Source: Sporosarcina sp. P34
GTDB lineage: Bacteria > Bacillota > Bacilli > Bacillales_A > Planococcaceae
NCBI RefSeq assembly: GCF_002743375.1
Contig: NZ_PDZC01000003.1
Location: forward strand, 344,188-408,187
DNA length: 64,000 nucleotides
Reading direction: 5' to 3'
The translations under genes were made by a program, and so were the position numbers. Each line of letters opens with the position of its first letter. Within the stretch, counting starts at the first letter, position 1. Positions 17,321 to 26,218 of the stretch are shown here, piece by piece. The notes under the pieces are model-generated. The model saw only the letters and a program-made list of their open reading frames with translations, did not search any database and was not told the DNA's origin.

Positions 17321-17992
17321 GTGACGAAATCACAGTTGATAACGATAAAAGGAACAAAAGACGGCTTAGTATTACGATTGGATGACCATTGCTCATTTAC
17401 CGAATTGCTAAGTGAGTTGAAAGAAAAAGTGCAGAGCAGCGTACTTGAAGGTGTGTCTGAAGTACAGTTGCATCTGGGGCATCGTTATTGTGACGAGAAA
17501 GACATGAACAAGATTCAATCGGTCATTCATACTTCCCCTCATTTACGAGTTTCGAAGGTACATAGTGACGTCATTTCGTTAAAAGAGTGTGAAAGAAAGT
17601 TGATCGAGAAGCAGTCCGAAACCTATATAGGAATCGTTCGATCGGGTCAGGTCGTAAAGGCTGATGGCGATTTGGTCGTTATCGGTGATGTGAATCAGAG
17701 TGCGCAAGTCATTGCGGGCGGCAGTATTTATGTACTGGGTCGTGTCAAAGGCATTGCACATGCGGGAGCACAAGGCAATAAAGACGCAGTCATTGCTGCA
17801 TCTTGGTTGGAGGCGACGCATCTGAAAATTGCGGATAAAATCGAAATCATGACCGATGAATTGACGATTCTTTCTGAGCAACCTGAAATGGAATGTGCGT
17901 ATCTTCAAAAGAATGGGCAGATTGCGATAGACCGTCTTCAGGAGCTCCGATATTTACGTCCGGACCTTGCTACATTTAAGGGAGGTATATAA
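17321..17992 (+). CDS. minC: septum site-determining protein MinC
   Basis: A 223-residue inhibitor of FtsZ assembly away from midcell. The N-terminal domain (about 1-95) has the FtsZ-binding fold. The C-terminal right-handed beta-helix (about 100-205) contains the turns GQVVKADGDLVVIGDVN, AGGSIYVLGRVKG and AHAGAQGN that bind MinD. GTG at 17321 is preceded by GAGGTGATG. MinD follows after one base, so the partners are made together. Confidence 0.95.
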   Translation: MTKSQLITIKGTKDGLVLRLDDHCSFTELLSELKEKVQSSVLEGVSEVQLHLGHRYCDEKDMNKIQSVIHTSPHLRVSKVHSDVISLKECERKLIEKQSETYIGIVRSGQVVKADGDLVVIGDVNQSAQVIAGGSIYVLGRVKGIAHAGAQGNKDAVIAASWLEATHLKIADKIEIMTDELTILSEQPEMECAYLQKNGQIAIDRLQELRYLRPDLATFKGGI

Positions 17993-17993
17993 T

Positions 17994-18794
17994 TTGGGAG
18001 AAGCAATTGTCATTACTTCTGGTAAAGGTGGCGTTGGAAAGACTACAACGTCAGCCAATCTTGGTACCGCTCTTGCGTTACAAGGGAAAAAAGTGTGTTT
18101 AATCGATACAGATATCGGTCTGCGTAACTTGGACGTAATTCTTGGCCTGGAAAACCGGATCATTTATGATTTGGTCGATGTGGTAGAAGAGCGTTGTAAA
18201 GTACATCAGGCCCTTGTGAAAGATAAGCGCTTCGAGGATCGATTGTTCTTGCTGCCAGCAGCACAGACTACCGATAAGAGTGCCGTGAATCCGGAACAAA
18301 TGAAGAAGCTCATTTTAGAATTAAAACAGGATTATGATTATGTGTTAATTGACTGCCCGGCAGGAATTGAGCAAGGATTCAAAAATGCGATTTCTGGTGC
18401 GGACCGCGCAATTGTCGTGACGACGCCAGAGATTTCTGCTGTACGTGACGCAGACCGTATTATTGGACTGCTTGAAGCAGAAGAAGAACTTGAGCCGCCG
18501 AAATTGATTATCAACCGCATTAGAAGTGGTATGATGGAAAGCGGCGAAACGTTGGATGTCAATGAAATCACGACGCATTTATCGATTGATTTATTAGGTA
18601 TCGTAATGGATGATCAAAACGTTATTTCTGCTTCAAATAAAGGCGAACCTGTCGTGATGGACCCGACAAACCCAGCCGCAATCGGTTATCGCAATATTGC
18701 ACGACGCATCTTAGGTGAGTCTGTGCCATTGATGACGATGGAGAAAAGCAAAGCAGGATTCTTCGGCAAAATCAAGAATATGTTCAGTAAATAA
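17994..18794 (+). CDS. minD: septum site-determining protein MinD
   Basis: A 266-residue membrane-associated ParA/MinD ATPase that recruits MinC to poles and membranes. The deviant Walker A motif SGKGGVGKTT is at about residues 9-18; the switch region DTDIGLRNLD and Walker B DYVLIDCPAG follow. The C-terminus ends in an amphipathic stretch (GFFGKIKNMFSK) serving as membrane anchor. TTG at 17994 is selected because GGGAGG at about 17980-17985 lies at proper distance; the frame is open upstream into minC. A terminator closes the unit. Confidence 0.96.
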   Translation: MGEAIVITSGKGGVGKTTTSANLGTALALQGKKVCLIDTDIGLRNLDVILGLENRIIYDLVDVVEERCKVHQALVKDKRFEDRLFLLPAAQTTDKSAVNPEQMKKLILELKQDYDYVLIDCPAGIEQGFKNAISGADRAIVVTTPEISAVRDADRIIGLLEAEEELEPPKLIINRIRSGMMESGETLDVNEITTHLSIDLLGIVMDDQNVISASNKGEPVVMDPTNPAAIGYRNIARRILGESVPLMTMEKSKAGFFGKIKNMFSK

Positions 18795-18807
18795 TATAAA
18801 CTCAAAG

Positions 18808-18837
18808 CTCAGTGCCTTTTACGGTGCTGAGTTTTTT
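18808..18837 (+). terminator. intrinsic terminator of the mre-min operon
   Basis: CTCAGTGCC at 18808-18816 pairs with GGTGCTGAG at 18823-18831 (two G-U pairs) and six T residues follow. Confidence 0.85.
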
Positions 18838-18893
18838 CATTCGTCATTTATTTCTCCTTCTTTTCATACACTGCAGGTAAGGGAGGGGACGTG

Positions 18894-19436
18894 ATGAAGT
18901 GGAAAACAAAATGGATCATGGCCATTGTGCTGTTGGTGTCCGTTGTGGGTTTATCAAAACTGGAAGAACGTCAGCTAATCAATATACCTATTACACAATA
19001 TGTGACGACAGGGAAAGATTTTGTGGTGATGAAGAAGTGGGTTTCTTCCTTGATATCAGAAGATGAAGTCATCACGGTATCAGGGAATTCGGCATTTAAT
19101 CCATTAAAGACGTACGAATCGTTCCAACCCTATCAAGACGGAGCTATTATCTCGTATACGCAACCTATGTCGATTACTTCACAGGGAAGCGGACTAGTCG
19201 TCTTTACAGGCTATACGAGGCAGTCAGGAAAGACGGTGACTGTTCAGTACGATAACGGCGATGAAGTAACGTATGGGTTTGTAGGCTCGTTCTCAACGCT
19301 TCCATACACAGCTGTGAGGCTTGGAGATGAGATTGCGGTAATGGCTGAGGAAGCGGTATATATTCGCGTTAAACGTAATGGGATACCGCTGGAGCCTACC
19401 GTGCTGGCAACGTATATGTCAGGCGGCCAGCAATGA
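18894..19436 (+). CDS. spoIVFA: SpoIVFA-like sporulation protein with degenerate M23 domain
   Basis: A 180-residue membrane protein with an N-terminal helix (about 7-22) and a C-terminal LytM/M23-like beta domain (about 100-170, GSGLVVFTGYTRQSGKTVTVQYDNG...). The peptidase His motifs are absent: the usual YAHL position reads YGFV, so it is not expected to be a hydrolase. In B. subtilis SpoIVFA holds the SpoIVFB protease in an inhibited complex in the outer forespore membrane until SpoIVB signals. It lies directly upstream of spoIVFB with ATGA overlap. ATG at 18894 follows GGGAGGGG; GTG at 18891 is an alternative. It is shorter than the B. subtilis protein. Confidence 0.8.
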   Translation: MKWKTKWIMAIVLLVSVVGLSKLEERQLINIPITQYVTTGKDFVVMKKWVSSLISEDEVITVSGNSAFNPLKTYESFQPYQDGAIISYTQPMSITSQGSGLVVFTGYTRQSGKTVTVQYDNGDEVTYGFVGSFSTLPYTAVRLGDEIAVMAEEAVYIRVKRNGIPLEPTVLATYMSGGQQ

Positions 19437-20050
19437 AGTATCGTATTCATCCGGTATTGTTGCCGATCTTTTTATTTTTCATGATTGTCGGTGGTGTGTC
19501 ATTGTATGCGATGCTCTTATTCTCTTTACTTTTTCATGAACTTGGACACGTTTTGGCCGCACGACACGTCGGAATGAAAATTAGGAGTTGTACCATCTTA
19601 CCGTATGGAGGGGAATTGCAATTTGTTAATCGGCAGTTGGCAACTAAACGGCAACGGCTGATCGTGGCGCTAGGTGGACCTGTCGCGACAGCCGTTTTAT
19701 TAGTACTTGGCATGTGTTTGACCTTCCCGGGTGATACACAGTTTTTACGAATTCAGATGATCTTGCTAAGCGTAAACTTATTACCCATTCTGCCACTTGA
19801 TGGTGGACAAGTAGTGTCTATTTTGCTAGAGACGGAAGCAACGAAATACACCACTCGCTCAAATTTCCTACTGTACTCTATCGTCATGTCCGCATCGCTT
19901 TGTGCATTTTTCATTGCGTACTTGCCCGATAGTTTGCCACTCGTACTGATCACCTCTTTTTTAGCAGTGCAAAACATTATTTCCTATCGTTTTAGAAGGT
20001 ATGAGAGAGTCTTTGAACAGCTCACGAAAAGAGAAACTTCCTTCTTTTAA
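19433..20050 (+). CDS. spoIVFB: intramembrane metalloprotease SpoIVFB (site-2 protease family)
   Basis: A 205-residue polytopic membrane protein of family M50B. The zinc motif HELGH lies at about residues 32-36 within a hydrophobic segment, and the second motif is LPLDGGQ (about residues 121-127). In B. subtilis this enzyme cleaves pro-sigma-K during sporulation. The C-terminus is shorter than in B. subtilis, ending soon after the membrane core, so the CBS-type domain seems missing or reduced. It overlaps spoIVFA by four bases; rplU follows with its own promoter. Confidence 0.9.
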   Translation: MKYRIHPVLLPIFLFFMIVGGVSLYAMLLFSLLFHELGHVLAARHVGMKIRSCTILPYGGELQFVNRQLATKRQRLIVALGGPVATAVLLVLGMCLTFPGDTQFLRIQMILLSVNLLPILPLDGGQVVSILLETEATKYTTRSNFLLYSIVMSASLCAFFIAYLPDSLPLVLITSFLAVQNIISYRFRRYERVFEQLTKRETSFF

Positions 20051-20069
20051 AAGATTCTAGGAATAATGC

Positions 20070-20098
20070 TTGACCTGCTCTTTTCTATGTGATAATAT
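20070..20098 (+). promoter_or_regulatory. promoter of the rplU operon
   Basis: TTGACC at 20070-20075 and TAATAT at 20093-20098 (17-base spacing; GATAAT at 20091 is an alternative) form a good sigma-A promoter ahead of the structured rplU leader. Confidence 0.6.
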
Positions 20099-20107
20099 TT
20101 TACTGTT

Positions 20108-20205
20108 ATTGATTGTAGCACCCGTGCTACAACCGCACTAAACAGGTTCAAGTATTCGTAGGTTGAATCACCTGTCAAGGCGAGTCTGTATAATTAGAGG
20201 AGGTG
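20108..20205 (+). promoter_or_regulatory. structured rplU leader (L21-leader-like)
   Basis: The roughly 100-base leader contains a perfect hairpin, TTGTAGCAC at 20113-20121 with GTGCTACAA at 20124-20132, and a second long-range stem, ACAGGT at 20142-20147 with ACCTGT at 20170-20175. Bacillales rplU genes carry the L21 leader, which is believed to let ribosomal protein L21 regulate its own operon. Position and hairpins fit; a covariance-model match was not run. Confidence 0.6.
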
Positions 20206-20210
20206 CAAGT

Positions 20211-20519
20211 ATGTACGCAATTATTGAAACTGGTGGAAAACAAATCAAAGTTGAAGCAGGCCAAGAGATCTTCATCGAGAAGATTGCTGGTGAAGCTGAT
20301 GAAGTGGTAACTTTTGACAAGGTGCTAATGGTGGGCGGAGATGACGTTAAAGTCGGTGCTCCATTCGTAGAAGGCGCAACTGTTACAGGTAAGGTTGTCA
20401 AGCAAGGCCGCGCAAAGAAAATTGTTGTTTTCAAATATAAGGCGAAGAAAAACTATCGCAAAAAACAAGGACACCGTCAGCCATACACGAAAATCGTTAT
20501 TGACGGAATCAATCTATAA
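20211..20519 (+). CDS. rplU: 50S ribosomal protein L21
   Basis: A 102-residue ribosomal protein of the large subunit, binding 23S r[21 protein letters not shown] is the standard L21 N-terminus, and the basic C-terminal part [15 protein letters not shown] is also typical. ATG at 20211 with GAGGAGGTG upstream gives exactly the B. subtilis length; the open frame extends upstream but only through the leader. The operon continues with prp and rpmA. Confidence 0.98.
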   Translation: MYAIIETGGKQIKVEAGQEIFIEKIAGEADEVVTFDKVLMVGGDDVKVGAPFVEGATVTGKVVKQGRAKKIVVFKYKAKKNYRKKQGHRQPYTKIVIDGINL

Positions 20520-20525
20520 TTCGGC

Positions 20526-20852
20526 ATGATACATGTCAGAATTATAAAAGAGCCTTCTGGGCGCATCTCAGTTTTTGAGATGGATGGTCATGCAAACTTT
20601 GCTGAACACGGACAAGATCTAGTTTGTGCTGGTGCTTCTGCCGTATCATTTGGTGCGGTAAATGCTATTATGCAGTTGACTTCGATTGAACCCGATGTGG
20701 ATCAAGGTGCGGATGGTGGATACTTACGTGTGGCGTTTCCGGAAACGGAACAAGATGCGCAAGTTCAACTACTCCTGCAAGCAATGATTATTTCTTTACA
20801 AACGATTGAATTAGACTATGCAGATTATATAAAATTATCCTTTGAAAAGTAG
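20526..20852 (+). CDS. prp: ribosomal-processing cysteine protease Prp
   Basis: A 108-residue cytoplasmic cysteine protease (YsxB family) that removes the N-terminal extension of ribosomal protein L27 in Firmicutes. The catalytic pair is visible in GHANFAEHGQDLVCAGASAVS (His22 and Cys34). It lies between rplU and rpmA as in all Firmicutes with a processed L27, and the downstream L27 has the matching cleavage site. Confidence 0.95.
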   Translation: MIHVRIIKEPSGRISVFEMDGHANFAEHGQDLVCAGASAVSFGAVNAIMQLTSIEPDVDQGADGGYLRVAFPETEQDAQVQLLLQAMIISLQTIELDYADYIKLSFEK

Positions 20853-20864
20853 GAGGTGGCAGCT

Positions 20865-21158
20865 ATGTTACGTTTAGATCTTCAGTTTTTCGCATCGAAA
20901 AAAGGTGTAGGTTCTACTAAGAACGGTCGTGATTCACATTCGAAACGTCTTGGTGCTAAGCGCGCAGATGGACAAATCGTTTCCGGTGGATCAATCCTTT
21001 ATCGCCAGCGTGGAACTAAAATTCACCCAGGTGAAAACGTTGGACGCGGTGGAGATGATACTCTATTCGCAAAAATCGATGGCGTCGTTCGTTTTGAACG
21101 TCTTGGCCGCGACAAAAAGAAAGTCAGTGTCTACCCAGCAGCAACGCAAGAAGCTTAA
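20865..21158 (+). CDS. rpmA: 50S ribosomal protein L27 with Prp-cleaved N-terminus
   Basis: A 97-residue large-subunit protein whose N-terminus reaches toward the peptidyl transferase centre. It begins [20 protein letters not shown]. The stretch up to LQFF is the extension removed by Prp, exposing ASKKG. ATG at 20865 with AGGAGGTGG upstream is chosen; an in-frame GTG at 20856 overlaps the ribosome site. A strong terminator follows. Confidence 0.97.
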   Translation: MLRLDLQFFASKKGVGSTKNGRDSHSKRLGAKRADGQIVSGGSILYRQRGTKIHPGENVGRGGDDTLFAKIDGVVRFERLGRDKKKVSVYPAATQEA

Positions 21159-21178
21159 TTGGATAGCATGACGATGTG

Positions 21179-21212
21179 AAAAAGGACTGCACTTGTTGCA
21201 GTCCTTTTTCTT
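21179..21212 (+). terminator. intrinsic terminator after rpmA
   Basis: A perfect stem of AAAAAGGACTGCA with TGCAGTCCTTTTT around a 5-base loop ends the ribosomal protein operon. Confidence 0.92.
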
Positions 21213-21229
21213 ATGTCAAGATTATCGGT

Positions 21230-21365
21230 ATGAGCGGATGGCAGGAAAGTATGAGCGCTTAGCCTGGTTGATAGAGCGGATAGCAAGTATGTTTGATCGC
21301 ATGATCGTGTTTATGAGCGGCTACAGGATTTATTGATCGCTTACGGGGGAAAAATGAGCGCTTGA
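21230..21365 (+). repeat. 21-bp-periodic GAGCG array, tract 1
   Basis: Seven GAGCG or GATCG cores, each preceded by an A/T-rich triplet (usually TAT or ATA), occur at 21232, 21253, 21274, 21295 and onward with steps of 21, 21, 21, 20, 20 and 21 bases. The bases between cores vary. The tract fills the gap between the rpmA terminator and spo0B. The same pattern occurs at 49497-49635 and 63358-64000. It is not a CRISPR, since the constant part is too short. Confidence 0.85.
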
Positions 21366-21487
21366 CCAATTTAACATGATGATTGGACATACATTTCACG
21401 CAATTTGTCCCTCAATAAAGGTTTTTTTAGTGATTTGCGCGCGAAAATGCTATACTAAGAAGTACGAAAACAGCTGGTGGTGAAAAT

Positions 21488-22021
21488 ATGGGGAAGAATG
21501 AGCTAAATGTGTCGCAGGCAGTGAGACATAGTCGACACGATCACATGAATGATCTGCAGTTGATCCTCATGAATATTGATATGGGGAAATATACAGATGC
21601 GCGAAACTGTATACTTGAGAAAACAGCGGACATGCAGCGACAAGCATTGCTACAGAGATTAGACATGCCTCTTACAGAGGAGTGGATCACGACACTTGGA
21701 TGGCGATATCCTGTTCTACAGGTACAGCTGTATTGTGATATTACGGAAAAAATTGCTTCAAGTGAAATAGACCACTTGTTGGTCGACTACTTGGAACAAG
21801 TCGTGCTGGCTGTGGAAGCACATATCCAGCGCTATGCAGATTGTCCTGTGACGATTGAAGTCACGACAGAAACTGCAACTTGGAGTATGCAACTGACATT
21901 TACCGAGCTGTACGCAAAGCAACTAGACATCCCAGAACATTCATCACAGCTTACGGTCGAAGTCCTAGGTGAACCGAATCAATGGACGTTTACCATCAGT
22001 GGACAATTAGGAGGATTATAA
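21488..22021 (+). CDS. spo0B: sporulation initiation phosphotransferase Spo0B
   Basis: A 177-residue phosphorelay protein that passes phosphate from Spo0F to Spo0A. The N-terminal helical hairpin has the phosphorylation motif RHDHMNDLQLI with His17 as the likely acceptor. The C-terminal part resembles a degenerate histidine-kinase ATPase domain. It lies immediately upstream of obg with three bases between, as in B. subtilis. The sequence is diverged outside the His region, as usual for this family. Confidence 0.88.
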   Translation: MGKNELNVSQAVRHSRHDHMNDLQLILMNIDMGKYTDARNCILEKTADMQRQALLQRLDMPLTEEWITTLGWRYPVLQVQLYCDITEKIASSEIDHLLVDYLEQVVLAVEAHIQRYADCPVTIEVTTETATWSMQLTFTELYAKQLDIPEHSSQLTVEVLGEPNQWTFTISGQLGGL

Positions 22022-22024
22022 ATT

Positions 22025-23317
22025 ATGTTTGTGGATCACGTGAAAGTATTTGTAAAAGGTGGCGACGGTGGCGATGGTATGGTTTCGTTCCGTCGTGAAA
22101 AATATATAGCCAATGGTGGACCATCTGGTGGGGATGGCGGGAAAGGCGCAGACGTCATCTTTGTTGTGGATGAAGGGCTGCGTACGTTAATGGATTTCCG
22201 TTATCAGCGTCACTTTAAAGCAGATCGTGGAGAACACGGTCAAAGTAAAAATATGCACGGTCGTAGCGGTAAGCATATGATCGTTAAAGTTCCGCCTGGC
22301 ACAGTCGTCAAAGATGCGGAAACCGAAACGATTATTGCAGATTTGGTTGAACATGGCCAGCAAGCAGTCATCGCGCGCGGTGGGCGTGGAGGACGCGGAA
22401 ACAGCCGTTTCGTTACGCCACAGAACACAGCGCCAGAGCTTTCTGAAAAAGGTGAACCGGGTGTTAGTAGGGATATCATCCTTGAATTAAAAGTTCTCGC
22501 TGACGTGGGTCTTGTGGGATTCCCAAGTGTTGGGAAATCGACGTTACTATCGGTCGTTTCATCAGCGAAGCCGAAAATCGCGGATTATCACTTTACCACG
22601 CTAGTTCCTAATCTCGGAATGATTGAAACCGATGATCAGCGTACATTCGTCATGGCGGATTTACCAGGGTTGATTGAGGGGGCGTATGAAGGAGTTGGTC
22701 TTGGGCATCAGTTCTTACGTCACATCGAACGTACACGTGTTATCGTACACGTTATCGATATGTCGGGACTTGAAGGCCGTGATCCGTTCGAAGACTATCA
22801 GACGATCAATAAAGAACTGGAACAGTACAATATGCGATTGACTGAACGTCCACAGATCATTGTGGCGAATAAAATGGATATGCCAGATGCACAAGAAAAT
22901 CTAGAGGCATTCAAAGAGGCACTCGGTGATGAAGAGATCCAAGTGTTCCCGATTTCCGCATTGACAAGAACAGGTTTAGATCCATTGCTGTATGCCATTT
23001 TAGACCTACTTGAAACCACACCGGAATTCCCTATGTTGACAGATGCGGATGAGGAAACAAGCAATTCCGTATTGTATAAACACGAATCAACTGGACCTGA
23101 TTTCATTATTTCGCGTGACGATGATGGAGCGTTTATGTTGTCTGGTTATACGTTGGAGCGCTTGTTCCAGATGACCGACTTCAACTTCGATCAATCAGTT
23201 CGCAAGTTCTCTCGTCAGATGCGTGGTATGGGAATCGACGAAGCATTGCGTGAACGTGGTGCGAAAAACGGTGATATCGTACGCATCATGAATTACGAAT
23301 TCGAGTTCTTGGAATAA
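22025..23317 (+). CDS. obg: GTPase Obg
   Basis: A 430-residue essential GTPase associated with 50S ribosome assembly and, in Bacillus, with stress and sporulation signalling. The Gly-rich OBG domain (1-158) contains [18 protein letters not shown] and RGGRGGRGN. The G domain has G1 GFPSVGKST (about 165-173), G3 DLPGLIEG and G4 NKMD. The C-terminal OCT domain ends the protein (about 350-430). Length equals the family norm. Confidence 0.98.
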   Translation: MFVDHVKVFVKGGDGGDGMVSFRREKYIANGGPSGGDGGKGADVIFVVDEGLRTLMDFRYQRHFKADRGEHGQSKNMHGRSGKHMIVKVPPGTVVKDAETETIIADLVEHGQQAVIARGGRGGRGNSRFVTPQNTAPELSEKGEPGVSRDIILELKVLADVGLVGFPSVGKSTLLSVVSSAKPKIADYHFTTLVPNLGMIETDDQRTFVMADLPGLIEGAYEGVGLGHQFLRHIERTRVIVHVIDMSGLEGRDPFEDYQTINKELEQYNMRLTERPQIIVANKMDMPDAQENLEAFKEALGDEEIQVFPISALTRTGLDPLLYAILDLLETTPEFPMLTDADEETSNSVLYKHESTGPDFIISRDDDGAFMLSGYTLERLFQMTDFNFDQSVRKFSRQMRGMGIDEALRERGAKNGDIVRIMNYEFEFLE

Positions 23318-23348
23318 GGTCGAAATGGCTCGTTTTGGGGGGAGCGAA

Positions 23349-23804
23349 ATGGAACAAATCGGGGAAGGCCAGTTTTATTTAGTGCGCGAAGATGTATTGA
23401 CCGAGTCGATGCAGAAAATGCTCGAAGCTAAACGAATGATGGCAAGGGGCGAAGTGACAACGATCCAAGAAGCAACTAAACGGGTCGGTTTGTCACGAAG
23501 TGCTTTTTATAAATATCGTGATGCCGTGTTCCCGTTCGAATCGATTGCACGGGACCGGATTTTGACGATTTTTATTCAACTGGAAGATTTAAAGGGTTCT
23601 TTAGCTGTGCTTTTGGAAGTCGTCTCAGAGGCGAAATGTAATGTATTGACGATCCACCAGACGATTCCTGTCCAGGGGCGCGCCAATATTACGTTATCGT
23701 TGGATGTGACGGAAATGGAAATTAAAGTAGAAGCATTTTTACAGCGACTCAAAGCACCTCGATTTATTGATTCCGTTGACTTAATTAGTTCAGGGGTTTT
23801 CTGA
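23349..23804 (+). CDS. pheB: ACT domain protein PheB
   Basis: A 151-residue protein with an N-terminal DNA-binding-like segment (KRVGLSRSAFYKYRDAVFPFE) and a C-terminal ACT domain (about 75-145) expected to bind an amino acid. It is the ortholog of B. subtilis PheB, always next to pheA; its exact role is unclear. ATG at 23349 preceded by GGGGGGAG matches the B. subtilis N-terminus (QFYLVREDVL); an ATG at 23325 in the same frame is possible. Confidence 0.92.
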   Translation: MEQIGEGQFYLVREDVLTESMQKMLEAKRMMARGEVTTIQEATKRVGLSRSAFYKYRDAVFPFESIARDRILTIFIQLEDLKGSLAVLLEVVSEAKCNVLTIHQTIPVQGRANITLSLDVTEMEIKVEAFLQRLKAPRFIDSVDLISSGVF

Positions 23805-23832
23805 CCTCTTAAATCAGTGGGGAGATGAAAGA

Positions 23833-24720
23833 ATGATGACCGAAAAGAAGTATGTACCTTCCGTTGCGTTTTTGGGACCAGAAGCATCCTTCACCCATAT
23901 TGCAGCGTCCGATTTATTCGGCATGGAAGGCTTAACACCACGTCCGACGATTCCAGATTGTATAGAGGCAGTGACAGAAGGACATGTCGCGTATGCAGTC
24001 GTTCCATTGGAGAATGCACTCGAAGGTTCCGTACCGTTGACGATCGATTATTTATTCAATAGTGAAGAGTTGTTTATTACAGCCGAAATTTCCATGCCGA
24101 TTGAACAGCATATGTTAGTGAATAAATCGCAAATGGATCATTTGGATCAATTGGATTCGATTCAGTCTCATCCGCATGCGTTGGCACAATGTCATAAGTT
24201 TTTGCAATATCGTTACCGCAGGATTCCGTTGATTCAAACGACGTCTACTGCAGCGGCAGCAAAATCTATTTCTGAACAGCCAGAACTGCGTGTTGCGGCA
24301 ATTGGCAACCGTTTGGCGGCAGAAACGTACGGTTTACATATAGCAGAAGAGAATATTCATGACTTCCACTTCAACCATACCCGTTTCGTCGTGTTGTCGT
24401 TGCGTAAGGAGAAGATGGAGCATTCGAAGCATGCTTCTTCATCCAAGACGACATTGATGGTAAAGTTGCCTGAAGACGACCGTCCAGGGATGCTACATCA
24501 GATTCTGTCAGTGTTCTCGTGGCGTCGGTTGAACTTGAGCAAGATCGAGTCACGACCATTAAAGACAGGTCTCGGGCATTATTTCTTTATTATTGATATT
24601 AATGAATCAGAAGAGCATCCGATGATGAAAGGTGCGATGGAAGAGCTGGCTGCACTCGGCTGCACAGCGCGTTCTTTAGGTACGTATTATGTCTATGAAT
24701 CTGGAGAGTTTGTTTCTTGA
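23833..24720 (+). CDS. pheA: prephenate dehydratase
   Basis: A 295-residue cytoplasmic enzyme converting prephenate to phenylpyruvate in phenylalanine synthesis. The PDT domain (about 9-190) starts VAFLGPEASFTH and contains the catalytic TRF motif (NHTRFVVLS). The regulatory ACT domain (about 208-285) has the ESRP motif (KIESRPLK) for phenylalanine feedback binding. ATG at 23833 follows GGGGAG; Met2 is an alternative start. The pheB-pheA pair ends at a terminator. Confidence 0.96.
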   Translation: MMTEKKYVPSVAFLGPEASFTHIAASDLFGMEGLTPRPTIPDCIEAVTEGHVAYAVVPLENALEGSVPLTIDYLFNSEELFITAEISMPIEQHMLVNKSQMDHLDQLDSIQSHPHALAQCHKFLQYRYRRIPLIQTTSTAAAAKSISEQPELRVAAIGNRLAAETYGLHIAEENIHDFHFNHTRFVVLSLRKEKMEHSKHASSSKTTLMVKLPEDDRPGMLHQILSVFSWRRLNLSKIESRPLKTGLGHYFFIIDINESEEHPMMKGAMEELAALGCTARSLGTYYVYESGEFVS

Positions 24721-24822
24721 GATAAGATAGATCGATGCAATGTGAGTAAATAATACCTATCAACATTTTCATTGCACGATGACTAGTATTGGTTAACTAC
24801 ACTTGAAATAGAACTAGAATTG

Positions 24823-24853
24823 CCCTTAAACTTAACTACGTTTAAGGGTTTTA
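24823..24853 (+). terminator. intrinsic terminator after pheA
   Basis: CCCTTAAAC at 24823-24831 pairs with GTTTAAGGG at 24840-24848, followed by TTTTA. Confidence 0.75.
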
Positions 24854-24907
24854 CTAATTCATACATTATTGTAAATAAGAGATATCTGTCCATTCACTAT
24901 AAACGTA

Positions 24908-24942
24908 GGATTGAAGCGTCTCCCAGCTGGAGCGGAAATCCC
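24908..24942. repeat. internally deleted copy of the GGATT...AATCC palindromic element
   Basis: A 35-bp remnant: left end GTAGGATTGAAGCG and right end CTGGAGCGGAAATCCC, matching the ends of the longer elements at 33623 and 51585 with the middle missing. It can fold as an imperfect hairpin. Confidence 0.6.
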
Positions 24943-24986
24943 ATGCACTATCTTCCTGTCTTACTAGCAGAACGGACTTAATTCGC

Positions 24987-25017
24987 AACCATCCTCTATT
25001 ACGGAGGATGGTTTTTT
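24987..25017 (+). terminator. intrinsic terminator upstream of the LysM gene
   Basis: AACCATCCTC at 24987-24996 pairs with GAGGATGGTT at 25004-25013 and a T tract follows. No gene is seen between this and the pheA terminator, so it may end a short untranslated transcript or read-through. Confidence 0.8.
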
Positions 25018-25132
25018 ATTTGGAATAAACAAGTCCCTGATGAATATACATAACAAGAGAGGAGGCCTACACATATTGTCACGAAAGTAGGCGTCCGTTC
25101 ATACGATGGATTGATGGAAGGGGGAATTGTTA

Positions 25133-26212
25133 GTGGAAGTTCATATTGTCGTCAAGGGTGATACATTATGGAAGATCGCAAGACAATACGGTATACCGTT
25201 CGAGGAACTGAAACGGGTGAATGCGCACCTGGCGAATCCTGACTATATCGTTCCCGGCATGAAAATATTCTTGCCAATGGATAAGAAAAAGCCTCATCAT
25301 AAAGGTGATCATACGAAACCGCAGGAGAAGCCACACGAGAAACCACATCATGAAAAACCGATGAAACCGCCACACCAGGAGAAGCCTTCAAAGCCGGCAC
25401 CTCCACAAACGAAACCACCGAAGCATCACGTGCCGCCGCTCCCACAAGCGCCACAGATGCCACCGATGCAGCAGAAGCCTTTGCCGCAAGTACCGCCAAT
25501 GCAACAACAGCCGGCACCGCCACCACCGCCGATGCCGCAACAACAGACTCCACCGGCGGCGCCACAGATGCCGATGCCAATGCCAATGCCGCCAAGTATG
25601 CCGGCTCCACCGATGTGGCAAGCAGTATTCCCGATTTGCGGATGGATGCCAATTTTTGATGCGGACTGCCATCCACATATGCCTCAACAGCCGATGCAGC
25701 CGATGCCACCGCCAATACAGGCGCCAATCAAACCGATGCCGCCAAAAGAGTCACCCGAGTGGTGTGAAGAATCACCTCATCACCATAAACCAGTGCCCGC
25801 ACCTATGCCGGATGGCTGGCAATTGATCGAATCGAGTTCATTACACATGAAACCGATGCCTCAACCAATGCCACAACCGAAGTCGCCTGAGATGCAGCCA
25901 ATGCCTCAACAGCCTGCACCGATGCCAATGCCGCAACAACCGACGATGCCGCCTAAAGCAGATGTACCGCCATCATGGTGTCCGTCAAATCAGCCACATT
26001 GCTCACCAAATTGGCCGGTTCAACCTCAATGGTCGACACAACCGGAATGTATACCGGCGATGCAGTGGATGCCGTATCCGCATATGATGCCATTGCCAAT
26101 GCCGATGCCTCCGATGTGGCAACAACCTCCAGGTAATCAGGGTGATTGTGGATGTAATACACCTCCATATCAACCGATGCCAATACAGGAGGACTGGCAC
26201 CGAAACCAGTAA
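25133..26212 (+). CDS. safA: SafA-like LysM spore coat protein, Pro/Met/Gln-rich
   Basis: A 359-residue protein with one N-terminal LysM domain (HIVVKGDTLWKIARQYG...VPGMKIFLP, about residues 3-50). A His/Lys/Pro-rich linker and a long low-complexity region follow, dominated by Pro, Met and Gln (PMPQQP, MPMPMP) with scattered Cys and Trp. B. subtilis SafA has the same N-terminal LysM and acts as the inner coat morphogenetic protein anchored at the cortex; it lies in the same neighbourhood upstream of yebC. GTG at 25133 with GGAAGGGGG at 25116-25124 is preferred over TTG at 25127, which is too close to the ribosome site. A sporulation sigma factor is expected but no clear site was seen. Confidence 0.82.
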   Translation: MEVHIVVKGDTLWKIARQYGIPFEELKRVNAHLANPDYIVPGMKIFLPMDKKKPHHKGDHTKPQEKPHEKPHHEKPMKPPHQEKPSKPAPPQTKPPKHHVPPLPQAPQMPPMQQKPLPQVPPMQQQPAPPPPPMPQQQTPPAAPQMPMPMPMPPSMPAPPMWQAVFPICGWMPIFDADCHPHMPQQPMQPMPPPIQAPIKPMPPKESPEWCEESPHHHKPVPAPMPDGWQLIESSSLHMKPMPQPMPQPKSPEMQPMPQQPAPMPMPQQPTMPPKADVPPSWCPSNQPHCSPNWPVQPQWSTQPECIPAMQWMPYPHMMPLPMPMPPMWQQPPGNQGDCGCNTPPYQPMPIQEDWHRNQ

Positions 26213-26218
26213 CCGCGT

